Assembly: GCF_016612505.1 (NCBI RefSeq)
Contig: NZ_JAENRR010000007.1
Location: 94,343-158,342 of the forward strand
Length of the DNA: 64,000 bases
Origin: Carboxylicivirga marina
Lineage (GTDB): Bacteria; Bacteroidota; Bacteroidia; Bacteroidales; Marinilabiliaceae
Direction of reading: 5' to 3'
In this document: in pieces, positions 18,573 through 27,905 of the stretch
How the letters are laid out: each line of letters begins with the position of its first letter
Position numbering within the stretch: the stretch's first letter is position 1
The notes under the pieces: model-generated
Databases searched by the model: none
Told to the model about the DNA's origin: nothing
Seen by the model: the letters and a program-made list of their open reading frames with translations, nothing else
Program-made: the position numbers and the translations under genes

Positions 18573-19456
18573 AAAAAGAAGATTTACATAACGAACAATG
18601 GACCAATGATGATGACTTAATGAAGTCGTTGCCTAAGGTTGAGCTGCCATACTCGCGTTCAAAAGCCGACGTTTGGAAGGAGATGGAGGCGATGATGGAT
18701 GATTTGTCACAGACCGAAAAGGAGATGATTCAGCAACCACAAGCTAAAGTAAGAAGTTTACGTCCGGTCTTCATGTCTGTTGCGGCGCTACTAATTATAT
18801 TGTTAGGTACTACAGCATTCTTTAGTTTGTATACCAAAACTGTTAATGCACAGGCCGGACAGCACCTCACAGCCTTATTACCAGATGGTTCAAGCATTGA
18901 ACTTAATGCTGGCTCTGTGATTAAGTACAAACCTTTCTGGTGGCGCTTTAATCGAGAAGTACAATTTGAAGGCGAAGGCTTTTTTAAAGTACAAAAAGGT
19001 AAATCGTTTGAGGTGGTTTCATCCATGGGACGTACCATTGTATTAGGAACCAGCTTTAATATCTATGCCCGCAAAAATGAATACAAAGTAACTTGTTATA
19101 CTGGTAAAGTACGTGTAGTGAGTGTAGTAAGTGGCGAGTCAACCGACATTACCCCTAATATGCTGGCCTACATCAAAGACAATGGTCGCGTTTTAAGTGA
19201 AGAGGAAGCTCAAATGAGCGAAACCATTTCGTGGTTACACGATATGTTTATTTTTACTGGTGCTGATATTGAAGATGTATTTGAAGAAGTTGAGCGTCAA
19301 TATGGCGTGAGCATTAAACTAAACGAACAAATGGGATATCAATACACCGGTAATTTCTCACGTGAACGTTCGGTTGACGATGTGATGTACAAAATTTGCC
19401 GTGGCTTGGGACTCGATTTTGAGAAAACCAGTTATGGCTATAAAGTGAGTAAGTAG
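18569..19456 (+). CDS. FecR-type anti-sigma factor
   Basis: The 295-residue protein has a cytoplasmic N-terminal segment (1-65), one membrane helix (about 67-87), a periplasmic FecR domain (about 95-190, with LPDGSSIELNAGSVIKY and GTSFNIYA) and a C-terminal DUF4974-like domain ending RGLGLDFEKTSYGYKVS. It would hold the sigma factor until the TonB receptor binds its ligand and passes a signal through its N-terminal STN domain. Cotranscribed with the sigma gene. Confidence 0.92.
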   Translation: MKKEDLHNEQWTNDDDLMKSLPKVELPYSRSKADVWKEMEAMMDDLSQTEKEMIQQPQAKVRSLRPVFMSVAALLIILLGTTAFFSLYTKTVNAQAGQHLTALLPDGSSIELNAGSVIKYKPFWWRFNREVQFEGEGFFKVQKGKSFEVVSSMGRTIVLGTSFNIYARKNEYKVTCYTGKVRVVSVVSGESTDITPNMLAYIKDNGRVLSEEEAQMSETISWLHDMFIFTGADIEDVFEEVERQYGVSIKLNEQMGYQYTGNFSRERSVDDVMYKICRGLGLDFEKTSYGYKVSK

Positions 19457-19707
19457 TTGGATGTTAGGATGTGTGATTGATGATGTACGATGTAGGAATT
19501 ATTGAAAGCATTATGACTTGTAATATTTCGGATTCCCGGGTTAGAGTTAGCGATTCATCAATTATTCAAATCGACAGTATTGTCAAGTGATAGTAAATGA
19601 ATAATATATGCCGACTTTCACAATGGTGTGTCAACAAAAGGCGAAGGGATTTAAAAGTAGTTTACATTCGGACTTCGAGCTTCGGACTCCGTACTAAAGG
19701 TTTTTGA
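19457..19707. other. Spacer between fecR-like and TonB receptor genes
   Basis: This 251-base spacer contains a short imperfect repeat, CGGACTTCGAGCTTCGGACT (19672-19691), of a type common between Bacteroidota genes. No ORF or clear terminator is visible, so readthrough into the receptor gene is possible. Confidence 0.4.
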
Positions 19708-22227
19708 GTGAAACAAGTAATCACCATTTTCATATGTATTTGGAGTTTATCCATCTCAGTAGTTAAAGCACAATCTATTGAGGTGGATTACCTGTCTAAA
19801 CCCCTGAATGAAATACTGGTTGAGTGGCGCGAACAATATAATTTGCAATTTTCGTTTAATGATGCCTTGTTAGCCAACTACAAGATAAGCATCAAACAAA
19901 GCTTTAAATCTACTGATGAAGCCCTCAAAACGATTCTCAAAGGGCTACCACTTGATTTCGAGAAAAATGATGAAGTCTATATCATCTTTCCGCTTAAAAA
20001 AGAGAAGAAACCAAAGCATTATACTTTAGTTGGAAAAATTATTGAAAAGGGATCGGGTGAACCGTTGCCCTTTTCGCATATAATGGCTAATGGTCAGCAG
20101 TCTGTAACGGATATCAAGGGGGTGTTTAGCTTCAATTTTTCTGATGATAGTGTGTATCAGATAAAAGCATCGCATCTGGGATGTTATATTCTGGATACGA
20201 CCCTGGTGGCAGGTAATGGTCACACGCTGGTATTGAATCCCTCAGCCGTTGGAATTAAAGAAGTGGTGGTCACCAATAATATTGTTGAAAAAGCAACGCA
20301 GATAGGAGAGGAGTCGGGTCTGACGAGTTTAAACCATCACATTGCTAATTACCTGCCGGGTAACGGCGATAACTCAGTGTTTAACCTGTTACGATTACAA
20401 CCCGGTATTCTGGCAGCGGGAGAACAACCTAATGACCTAATCATCTGGGGAGGCCCTGAAGGAACTAGCCGCGTTACTTTTGATGGCTTCACCATTTGGG
20501 GTTTAAAAAATTTTAATGATAACATTAGCGCGGTTAACCCATACATGGCCAAAAATATAGAGGTTCATAAAGGTGGCTACGGGGCTTCGAACGATGACGT
20601 GGTAGGTGGCATTGTTCGAATAACAGGTAAAAATGGTAGTACCATTAAGCCCGGTGTTAATCTCTTTCTTAACAACCAGACTTTAAATGGCATGGTTGAA
20701 TTGCCAATGAATAAGAAATCATCTCTAATGTTGGCTTTCAGACAGACCTATTATAATTTGTTTGGTTCGGAAGATATTGAATACCCCAATAACATGATGA
20801 TAGGAAGCGATAATATCACCGAAACGCCAGCGTATGATTTTCGCGATTTTAATGTGAAGTATTCGTTGCAGGGCGACAATGGAGATTTGTTTTATATGAG
20901 CATGTTGTATGGTGCCGATAATTTTGAATTAGATGTTGACCGCCAGTTTAAGCGCGAAAATAAACAAGGACAAGAAGTAGATACTAATGTTAACCATGAA
21001 CAGGAGGAAGATAATAAACAGATTGGCAGCACAGTATTTTATGGTAAAACATGGTCGAATGGCCATTCTTCATCTCTGAAAGCGAGCTATTCGGCTCTCA
21101 AATCTAATTACTCCTTAAGGCGTGAAGACAGTTCTGCGAGAAGGAATGTTAACCTTGTAAAGAGGGATGATAATGCCCAAAATGATGTGAGTGAAGTAAG
21201 TGTTAATTGGGAAAATAACTTACTGGCCGGAGAAAAACAGACGATAACAGTTGGTTTGGAGTGGATAAACAACGATTTAGTATTGACTGAAGATTCTTTT
21301 GGTATTGAATATATCAACCTGTCGGAGCGGGCTAATCGATTAGCTCTGTATGTACAGGATCGATTCCGAATAAATCAGCGTTTAAGCTTAACGGCTGGTC
21401 TACGATATAACCATTCATTTTTTGTTAATAAAGTTTATTTCGATCCTCGCCTTAGTTTGTCATTCAGAGCATCTGGTAACATTAAATTGAATGCCTCATG
21501 GGGGCGATATCATCAATTCGTGGTCAAGAGTTCGATTGATGATGAAGATGGTAATTATCTTTATACATGGACATTAGCGGATAATGATGAAGTGCCTGTG
21601 TTGAGCTCAACCCATTATGTACTCGGAGGAGCGTATACGCGGCAGAAGTTCTTATTTAGCATTGATACCTATTTTAAAGAGAATGATGGTTTGACCCGAT
21701 TTATTCGTTACCGTCAAAACGATTTTATTTTTTATGGAGACAGCCGTTCGTATGGGGTCGATCTTTATGTCAAGCAGGATTTTAAAGGACATTCCATTTG
21801 GGCATCCTATTCTTTAGGCAAAACAGAAGAGCATTTCTCTTATTTCGAGGAGGATGGATACCGTCGTTCAAGCCAGGATCAGCGACATGAGGTGAAGGTG
21901 GCCGGATTATTTAATATTGGATCTTTCCACCTTTCAGCCAGTTATATTTATGGTTCAGGATTTCCCTTTTTTAAATCTTTTCAGGATTATGTCAACCAGC
22001 GATATACTGAGCCAAATTATAACCGCCTGGATGCTTCGTTGGTGTATCGTTTGTCATCTCAAAAATTTAGCGGTGAAGTCGGGATCTCAGTACTGAATGT
22101 AACCGATGTCTACAATATTAAATACAATCAATTTAGTCGCATTCCTAAGGATCAAACTAACTCGGTCTTTATTAATTCAGAAGCAGTACCTTTTACCCCT
22201 CTTTTGTATCTTAAATTATCTTTTTAA
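19708..22227 (+). CDS. TonB-dependent transducer/receptor with STN domain
   Basis: The 839-residue outer-membrane protein has a signal peptide (ending VVKAQ, about residue 22), an STN (secretin/TonB N-terminal) domain at about 25-95, a carboxypeptidase-like regulatory domain (about 105-185), a plug (GGPEGTSRVTFDGF; VHKGGYGASNDDVVGG) and a beta-barrel ending LLYLKLSF with the terminal Phe. Start is GTG. The STN domain and the sigma/FecR pair in front make a FecIRA-type signalling circuit. It is shorter than SusC proteins and lacks a SusD partner, so the ligand is more likely a metal chelate or small molecule than a glycan. The substrate is not known. Confidence 0.9.
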   Translation: MKQVITIFICIWSLSISVVKAQSIEVDYLSKPLNEILVEWREQYNLQFSFNDALLANYKISIKQSFKSTDEALKTILKGLPLDFEKNDEVYIIFPLKKEKKPKHYTLVGKIIEKGSGEPLPFSHIMANGQQSVTDIKGVFSFNFSDDSVYQIKASHLGCYILDTTLVAGNGHTLVLNPSAVGIKEVVVTNNIVEKATQIGEESGLTSLNHHIANYLPGNGDNSVFNLLRLQPGILAAGEQPNDLIIWGGPEGTSRVTFDGFTIWGLKNFNDNISAVNPYMAKNIEVHKGGYGASNDDVVGGIVRITGKNGSTIKPGVNLFLNNQTLNGMVELPMNKKSSLMLAFRQTYYNLFGSEDIEYPNNMMIGSDNITETPAYDFRDFNVKYSLQGDNGDLFYMSMLYGADNFELDVDRQFKRENKQGQEVDTNVNHEQEEDNKQIGSTVFYGKTWSNGHSSSLKASYSALKSNYSLRREDSSARRNVNLVKRDDNAQNDVSEVSVNWENNLLAGEKQTITVGLEWINNDLVLTEDSFGIEYINLSERANRLALYVQDRFRINQRLSLTAGLRYNHSFFVNKVYFDPRLSLSFRASGNIKLNASWGRYHQFVVKSSIDDEDGNYLYTWTLADNDEVPVLSSTHYVLGGAYTRQKFLFSIDTYFKENDGLTRFIRYRQNDFIFYGDSRSYGVDLYVKQDFKGHSIWASYSLGKTEEHFSYFEEDGYRRSSQDQRHEVKVAGLFNIGSFHLSASYIYGSGFPFFKSFQDYVNQRYTEPNYNRLDASLVYRLSSQKFSGEVGISVLNVTDVYNIKYNQFSRIPKDQTNSVFINSEAVPFTPLLYLKLSF

Positions 22228-22379
22228 ACGATCAGAATAGTTTTCACTGCCTAATTTTTCTAATAAATGAGTATAATTGTAACTCTTTGGTTACAAAATC
22301 GTAATCAAATGCAGCTATCTGAATTGGAGTTTTATTAACTACATTCACATACAATTTATTTACTCAAACTATTAATGAC

Positions 22380-22700
22380 ATGAAAAAAATTCTAGTAGTA
22401 TTAGCAGTGGCAGCCATGGTGGTTTCATCATGTGGTATGAAAACAAATGCACAAGGCGAAGATGCCAAAGAAAAAACTGCTGTAGAAGCAACAACTGAAG
22501 TGCCTGCTGAAAAAGCTTGTTGCCCAAAAGATGCTGCACAAGCCGAAGCTTGTTGCGATAAGGATAGCACTGAATGCACAGATGCTGAGAAAAAAGCTTG
22601 TTGTGATAAAGATAAGACTGCTGATGCTGCAAAAGCTGACTGCGAAGAGAAGTGTGACGAAGCTTGTAAGAAAGAGTGTGAGAAGAAAGAAGAGGCTTAA
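22380..22700 (+). CDS. Cysteine-rich small lipoprotein
   Basis: The 106-residue protein has a lipobox (MVVSSC, Cys18) and a mature part that is mostly A, E, K, D and C. Eleven further cysteines occur as repeated CC pairs (EKACCPKD, AEACCDKD, KKACCDKD) and as spaced CxxxC at the end (DCEEKCDEACKKEC). The CC-x-K-D repeats and charge suggest metal binding, in the manner of metallothioneins, at a membrane surface. This is inference only; no family is recognised. It lies 152 bases after the TonB receptor and ends in its own terminator. Confidence 0.75.
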   Translation: MKKILVVLAVAAMVVSSCGMKTNAQGEDAKEKTAVEATTEVPAEKACCPKDAAQAEACCDKDSTECTDAEKKACCDKDKTADAAKADCEEKCDEACKKECEKKEEA

Positions 22701-22742
22701 TACGCTTTTTTAGGAAATCATCTCATTTATGATATGAAAATA

Positions 22743-22772
22743 AAGGCTGTCCAAATCGGACAGCCTTTTGTT
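22743..22772. terminator. Bidirectional terminator between convergent genes
   Basis: AAAGGCTGTCC and GGACAGCCTTT form an 11-bp stem with loop AAATC, followed by TGTTTT. It abuts the stop of the SIMPL gene (22773). Confidence 0.85.
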
Positions 22773-23495
22773 TTATTCAAATGCCCACTCAATATAAATC
22801 GACTTTTGAATTTGGTGCTCTTTGGGGTTGAGTTCGACGCCTGAAAAGCTTTTGGCTTGTCTGGTAATTGGTGGTGTATCAAACTCAGTGTCCATTAACA
22901 TATCAACCGGTTCATAGAAAGACGCTGACGAACCATACTTTATAGTTGCTATACCAGCAATCTTCAGGTTTGCTGCCAAGGCAATTGTTTCAGCCTTTTC
23001 TTGAGCGTCGGTCACAGCTAATTCAATAGCTTTCTTTCTAAGTTTTGTTTTTTGCTCATCGCTAAAGCCAAAACCGATACGGTAATTAATATCCAGGTTT
23101 TCCTGATCGAGGCTTTTTAACAATGATTCCGAGAATTTCTGGGTGAATTGTCCCTTTACTTCCAAAGAAATGTTAGAGACATAGCCCGTTTTAACTCGTT
23201 TGTTATGACGATATTCATAACTTTCATTCACACTGATGCTTTTTGATTTTATCAGCTTTGGATCTATTCCGTTCTTTTTAAACGTCTTTTTCAAAGCATT
23301 CAGTGATTTCATCGATTGATTAAAACATGCCTGATACAGGCTATCCTTAATGCTCAAATCGACCGATACGATAATCTCTTCAGGCACTTCTCTAATGCGG
23401 GCAATGCCTTCAACTTTGATGTGTTTTGTCGTTTGTGCCGATAGAGTCAAACTAATAAATAATAAGAAAAGGCTAATGTAGGTTGAACGTTTCAT
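22773..23495 (-). CDS. SIMPL (DUF541) domain periplasmic protein
   Basis: The 240-residue protein has a type I signal peptide (ending TLSAQ, about residue 20) and one SIMPL/DUF541 domain: IKVEGIARIREVPEEIIVSVDL at the start, then GYVSNISLEVKG and the alanine-rich helix AVTDAQEKAETIALAANLKI. The family is periplasmic or envelope-associated, with roles proposed in oxidative stress and protein association, but no enzyme activity is known. It lies 64 bases downstream of the DUF4139 gene on the same strand. Confidence 0.85.
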   Translation of the reverse strand: MKRSTYISLFLLFISLTLSAQTTKHIKVEGIARIREVPEEIIVSVDLSIKDSLYQACFNQSMKSLNALKKTFKKNGIDPKLIKSKSISVNESYEYRHNKRVKTGYVSNISLEVKGQFTQKFSESLLKSLDQENLDINYRIGFGFSDEQKTKLRKKAIELAVTDAQEKAETIALAANLKIAGIATIKYGSSASFYEPVDMLMDTEFDTPPITRQAKSFSGVELNPKEHQIQKSIYIEWAFE

Positions 23496-23559
23496 ATTGT
23501 TTATTTTAAGTTAATAATCGTTTAATATTAAGATGTTTAAAGCGCATTTCACTCCTAAA

Positions 23560-25446
23560 TTATTCTATCACCAAGTTACGGTTTTTAGGATATTTGACTG
23601 AATAGCGTATTTGTAATTTCTTTTCTTCTGAGGGTTTCATATTAAGTTGCCAGTTAACTTCACCCGTTTCTTTATTGTATTTTCCTTTGCTAAGTTCTTC
23701 AATTTTAACCTCTATTTCTTCGAGTGTCGAAATTGGTATTTGGTCGAGTACCATCATATTAATAGATTCACTTTTATTATTTCTGATAATGGTTTCCCAG
23801 ACTCTTAACTCTTGCTTTTTAGTGCCAATGTATTGTTTCGTTGTAAAGTCCTTTGCTTTTTCACGGGTAACCTGTACTTGCTTGTCTCTGCCTAATGAGA
23901 TATCAAGGGTGTCGCTGGCAAATCGCACATCAAGTAAGGTTTTTCCAATGTATGTGTCTTCAAAAAAGATATTAGCTTCACCTTCCAGTAAATTATATTG
24001 CTCCCAATCGGTTATTTGTGCTATCAAAAAGGCATCACGATCCAGTTTAGGTACGCAGTAATACTGATACGACGATTGTAATTCATAGGCATCCATATCA
24101 ACCGTATAGTTTTTGTTATCAGCCGGAATGGAATAGGCTTGCTTTATTTTAAAATCAAGCGTTGTTTGATTACGAATTTGTTGCGTTGGTACTGCCAGAC
24201 TGTTAGTTCCTCTAATGCGTATTGGTTTCTCTTTTTTTGCTCTACTCGAAACGCCCGCTACTTTTCCTTGTAGGGCTTTAGAGTAATCACTACCGCTTCC
24301 GTATCCCACTACCACAACTTCATCTAAAGCAAGCTGACTGGGTGTTAATTTTACATTCATATTCTGACTGGTAATAGGCAGTGTTTTTGTATCAAATCCT
24401 ATAAATGAGTAATCAAGATAATCGACTTTGTTGGGTATTGTAAGCGAATAAAAACCATCGGCATTACTAACTGTTCCAATTGTTGTTCCCTTGACAACCA
24501 CGTTAGCTCCTGGCAGAGATTGATTGTTATCATCGAAAATACGGCCACTTACTTCATTTATAGCTTTTTTATAGCTCGGAGGCAAAAGGTTATAATCCAG
24601 GTAATAGGTTTGTAACTGTGGAGCCACACCCGACGCTTTTGGGTCTGATGATGAAAAGGTGAGTTTAACATTTTTCCAATCGACCTTTGTGTCCTGGCGT
24701 ACATTAGCTTTGTAAATTAACTGAACTGGTTCATTCACATTTTTAGCTCTGATATCGTACGATGGAAACCAGCCTGCATTATTGACCAAATATGATAGAA
24801 CGAAGCGTGCTTTACCTGCTTGTTTAACATCTACTTTAACCAATACTTCACCACTCGGAAACTCTTTAACACCAAACAGGGCGCTAATTTGCTGCTGAAG
24901 GTTTTGTATTTCTTTTTTCAAATGTTCTATCTTTTTATTGTGGTCAATCTCTTTCAATTTAAGTTCAGTCAGTCTTTTGCCATAATAATCTGATGTTTGC
25001 TGAAGATTTGTAAGATCAATGGCATTATTACCAGCAATGTTTCGATTGGTTCTTAAGAACTCTAATTCTTCTTTTATAATAGCAAGGTAAGTTTGTTGCA
25101 ACTGCTGTTCTTCATTAAGTTGCTTTTGCTGTTCTTTTAAAGCATTTAGTTCATCCGATTGCTTGACCTGATTAAGGTAATTTTGCTGATGATTAACGGA
25201 TAAAACTATTAAATCGCCATTGGCCTTCACCTGTATGCTTTTAGTATCAACAAATGGGGATAGTTTTGTAAACTTTAGAGTTTGTACGCCTTTGCTTAGC
25301 TCAATGGTTGTTTGACGCGATACCTGCGCTCCTTTCAAAAAAACGGTTACTTCGTTGACACTTGAAGTGATTTCCTTTTCAAAAGTAGTATTAGCAAATA
25401 TGGTTTCGACTAGTAGGCATAAAAGAATGAGGTTTAGTAATTTCAT
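23560..25446 (-). CDS. DUF4139/MuiA-like protein with inserted TonB-plug signature
   Basis: The 628-residue secreted protein (signal about residues 1-18) has the DUF4140 N-terminal domain, a coiled coil (about 95-190) and a split DUF4139 domain. Inserted in the middle are a carboxypeptidase-like regulatory domain (about 299-368; VSGRIFDDNNQSLPGANVVV) and a short copy of the SusC plug start (LDEVVVVGYG at about 374, LQGKVAGV at 392, IRIRGTNSL at 409). The DUF4139 half then resumes. The family is called mucoidy inhibitor A-like; function is unknown. The insertion would bring TonB-receptor contact features into a non-receptor protein. Confidence 0.85.
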   Translation of the reverse strand: MKLLNLILLCLLVETIFANTTFEKEITSSVNEVTVFLKGAQVSRQTTIELSKGVQTLKFTKLSPFVDTKSIQVKANGDLIVLSVNHQQNYLNQVKQSDELNALKEQQKQLNEEQQLQQTYLAIIKEELEFLRTNRNIAGNNAIDLTNLQQTSDYYGKRLTELKLKEIDHNKKIEHLKKEIQNLQQQISALFGVKEFPSGEVLVKVDVKQAGKARFVLSYLVNNAGWFPSYDIRAKNVNEPVQLIYKANVRQDTKVDWKNVKLTFSSSDPKASGVAPQLQTYYLDYNLLPPSYKKAINEVSGRIFDDNNQSLPGANVVVKGTTIGTVSNADGFYSLTIPNKVDYLDYSFIGFDTKTLPITSQNMNVKLTPSQLALDEVVVVGYGSGSDYSKALQGKVAGVSSRAKKEKPIRIRGTNSLAVPTQQIRNQTTLDFKIKQAYSIPADNKNYTVDMDAYELQSSYQYYCVPKLDRDAFLIAQITDWEQYNLLEGEANIFFEDTYIGKTLLDVRFASDTLDISLGRDKQVQVTREKAKDFTTKQYIGTKKQELRVWETIIRNNKSESINMMVLDQIPISTLEEIEVKIEELSKGKYNKETGEVNWQLNMKPSEEKKLQIRYSVKYPKNRNLVIE

Positions 25447-25791
25447 AGCTCTGTCTGTTTAATTTATAAATCGTATTTTGCTTTAAGGATGCACCTGTTG
25501 ATGTTATTCCATAAAACGATTGAATATTTTTTTTGACAGCTAACTTATAATGCAGTAAATTGAAAGTTTATATGTGTCTGGTTAATTGTTTGTAAAGACG
25601 GTTTACATGCTGCTAATTGAAAAAAATAGTCATAGACTACTTGGAAATTGACATCATTCTATTGCAAGAATTAAGGCAATTTTTATTAGCTATTTGATTT
25701 GCAAATAAATAGAGTTTGCTATTTAGACAGGATAATTACAAATAATTCACTACTATTGCAGTTAAGTTTAATTTAAAATGAAAAATTACTA
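25447..25791. other. Divergent intergenic region
   Basis: 345 bases of A+T-rich DNA separate the DUF4139 gene from the cold-shock gene. No ORF, repeat or strong hairpin was recognised. Confidence 0.4.
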
Positions 25792-26241
25792 ATGGCGAAA
25801 TCGCAACAAACATTTGGCAAGAAGGAAAAAGAGAAGAAACGTTTACAAAAACGTAAAGAAAAACAGCAGAAGCTTGAGGAAAGAAAAGCTAATCCAAAGA
25901 GTTCATCGCTTGATGATATGATTGCCTATGTTGACGAGTTTGGAAATATTTCAACAACACCCCCAGATCCAACCAAAAAGAGGGAAAAAATTGATGCCGA
26001 GAGTATCGAGATTAGTATTCCTAAAAAAGAGGATGTAGAAGAAGATCCAATTAAAAAAGGACGAGTTGACTTTTTTGATAGTTCGAAAGGTTTCGGATTT
26101 ATTATTGAGCAAGATACAAAAGAGCGTTTCTTTGTTCACGTTAATGGATTATTAGAAGAAATAGTTGAAGGTAACCTGGTAAGTTTTGAATTAGAGCAAG
26201 GCTTAAAAGGGCTAAATGCCGTTCGCGTTAAGAAGATTTAA
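25792..26241 (+). CDS. Cold-shock domain RNA-binding protein with basic N-terminal extension
   Basis: The 149-residue protein has a lysine-rich N-terminal tail (KKEKEKKRLQKRKEKQQK at 10-27), a linker, and a C-terminal cold-shock domain (about 88-149) with the RNP motifs KGFGFI (99-104) and FFVHV (113-117). It would bind single-stranded nucleic acid, probably as an RNA chaperone. The long charged tail is a known Bacteroidota variant of the family. Own terminator downstream. Confidence 0.9.
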   Translation: MAKSQQTFGKKEKEKKRLQKRKEKQQKLEERKANPKSSSLDDMIAYVDEFGNISTTPPDPTKKREKIDAESIEISIPKKEDVEEDPIKKGRVDFFDSSKGFGFIIEQDTKERFFVHVNGLLEEIVEGNLVSFELEQGLKGLNAVRVKKI

Positions 26242-26267
26242 TCTTTTAGATACAATGATATAAAATG

Positions 26268-26299
26268 AACCACGCATAATTATTATGCGTGGTTTTTTT
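26268..26299 (+). terminator. Intrinsic terminator of the cold-shock gene
   Basis: AACCACGCATAAT and ATTATGCGTGGTT form a 13-bp stem, followed by T5. Confidence 0.9.
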
Positions 26300-26504
26300 G
26301 TCGATTATCAATAGCGTCCTAAACGATTTTATTCAAGGCTCTAAGCATCATGTTACGAAACGGCCTCAGCCGGTAAACCAAAAAACAAGTTTGATTTGAC
26401 GGTTAAGAATCGATTTCTGTTTGCGACTTTTTGAGGGGAGAGAAAAGTTGAGTTTAATCGATTTCAGTCAATCAAACGTAGCTTTTTTGAGTGAAGCGGG
26501 TGTA

Positions 26505-26580
26505 GCCTTGAATTTCTTTGCTTGCGTTTCTTGCTTCAAGGCAAGAAATGAAGTCGGGTTTGGGCTGAAAGCCCAATTGG
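26505..26580. repeat. Dispersed intergenic repeat, copy 1 (GGGTTTGGG type)
   Basis: The core AAGTCGGGTTTGGGCTGAAA followed by GCCCAA is shared, with changes, by sequences near 31841 (inverted), 33901 and 57131. Just upstream is a hairpin TTTCTTGC-TTCAAG-GCAAGAAA. The surrounding 500 bases (26242-26746) contain a 72-codon ORF but no credible gene. Confidence 0.55.
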
Positions 26581-26746
26581 TAAAAATAATTAGGACAATA
26601 TTGGTCGATTATTATAAACTACGATCATCGAACTATTAGATATTTTCATCAAATAATAGCGATAAAAATCGCTATGTGTTCTTGCCCCTTTGGAAACTCG
26701 TTAATTATAATTAGTTTAGGTTAACAATGATAACCCGAACTAATCC

Positions 26747-27544
26747 ATGAAAAAAATTAAGAGAGCATTTAAACGCAATACACATTCATACTGCTTTAAA
26801 CAACTAGCCGGGCTTGGCCGGGCATTAAATCGTCTTTACGAGAATCGTAATCATGACATCTACAGTAATGGAGAACTAATCATTCATAAGAAATTGGCTG
26901 CCTTTAAACCTAAAGTGATTATCGATGGAGGTGCTAATGTTGGTAATTATAGTAAAATGCTAAATCGGTTTCATGCAGATTGCACGATTTATGCTTTTGA
27001 ACCAGTGAAGAGCACCTTTGATACTTTAGTTGCCAATGTTAAAGACATCAACAGTGTGGTTGCTGTTAACAAAGGACTGTTTGTTAATAATTGTCAGAAA
27101 GAAATTCACCTTTTTGATTCAAGTACACACTCCTCATTATTTGAATTAAAAGGTGGCAAAAAAGTCTCCAATGAAACGCAAACTATAGAGTTGATTAGTG
27201 GCGATAGTTTTGCGATTGAGAATAAACTGGATCAAATTGATTTTATTAAACTGGATCTTGAAGGCGCCGAATATGATGCCATTAGAGGATTTGAAAATTT
27301 ATTAAAGAGTAAAAGCATCAAAGCCATACAGTTTGAATATGGCTATATTAATATTACCACCAAAAAATTACTGATCGACTATTATGAACTTCTAAATGCC
27401 TACGGTTATAAGGTGGGAAAGATATTTCCTAAAACTGTAGAATTCAGGAAGTATGATTTTAAATATGAAGATTTTCTTGGTCCAAATTTTATTGCTGTTA
27501 ATGAAGATGAAACAGAATTAATACATGTATTGGAAAATCGCTAA
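26747..27544 (+). CDS. FkbM family SAM-dependent methyltransferase
   Basis: The 265-residue protein has the class I methyltransferase fold: SAM motif VIIDGGANVGNYSK (about 56-69), acidic end of strand 2 (YAFEPVKSTFDTL) and the FkbM motif FIKLDLEGAEYDAI (about 166-179). It ends with an FkbM-type region rich in Y and F. FkbM proteins O-methylate sugars or polyketides. The acceptor here is not known, and no glycan cluster lies around it. Confidence 0.88.
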   Translation: MKKIKRAFKRNTHSYCFKQLAGLGRALNRLYENRNHDIYSNGELIIHKKLAAFKPKVIIDGGANVGNYSKMLNRFHADCTIYAFEPVKSTFDTLVANVKDINSVVAVNKGLFVNNCQKEIHLFDSSTHSSLFELKGGKKVSNETQTIELISGDSFAIENKLDQIDFIKLDLEGAEYDAIRGFENLLKSKSIKAIQFEYGYINITTKKLLIDYYELLNAYGYKVGKIFPKTVEFRKYDFKYEDFLGPNFIAVNEDETELIHVLENR

Positions 27545-27608
27545 TACGTCAACCATTTTTCATTAACTTTATTAGAATTAGCTAATGTGAGTTCGCACTA
27601 ATTGAACG

Positions 27609-27905
27609 ATGACTATTTACACTCCAAACTAACCTCCATGCGGTATTAACTGTGCTCAACGCCCCAATTACAAACGCCCTAAAAACAAATGTGCGGGTTT
27701 TGAAGCTGGTTGTAAGGGACGTAAATGCAAAAGCATTTATGTTTGTTGCGTCGAAAAACGTGGTTTGAGATATTGCCATCAGTGCCCCGTTTATCCGTGC
27801 AGCCGATATAAACAATTTGCTGCAAGCTGGTTAAAATACGGTCAAGATTTATATCAAAACCAGGAAAATATCAAGAAGCAACTTAAAGCTTCTTCGCCAC
27901 AATAA
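27609..27905 (+). pseudogene. DUF3795-like cysteine-rich protein with TAA at codon 8
   Basis: From ATG 27609 the frame reads MTIYTPN, then TAA (27630-27632), then PPCGINCAQRPNYKRP and continues open to the TAA at 27903. The reading contains the cysteine pattern of DUF3795 proteins: CGINC, C-AGFEAGC, KC, VCC, YCHQCP and PC, a likely zinc or Fe-S site. Codon use and cysteine spacing show it was coding. There is no alternative ATG, GTG or TTG before the first cysteine, so the stop probably inactivates it. The 3' end overlaps the convergent TRM11-like gene by 23 bases. The opposite-strand ORF 27582-27815 is a shadow. Confidence 0.65.

Noticed and set aside
26421..26639. 72-codon plus-strand ORF
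   Set aside because: It lies over the dispersed repeat and its hairpin; no family features.
27582..27815. 77-codon minus-strand ORF
   Set aside because: It is the antisense of the cysteine-rich DUF3795-like frame, whose cysteine spacing is far more convincing.
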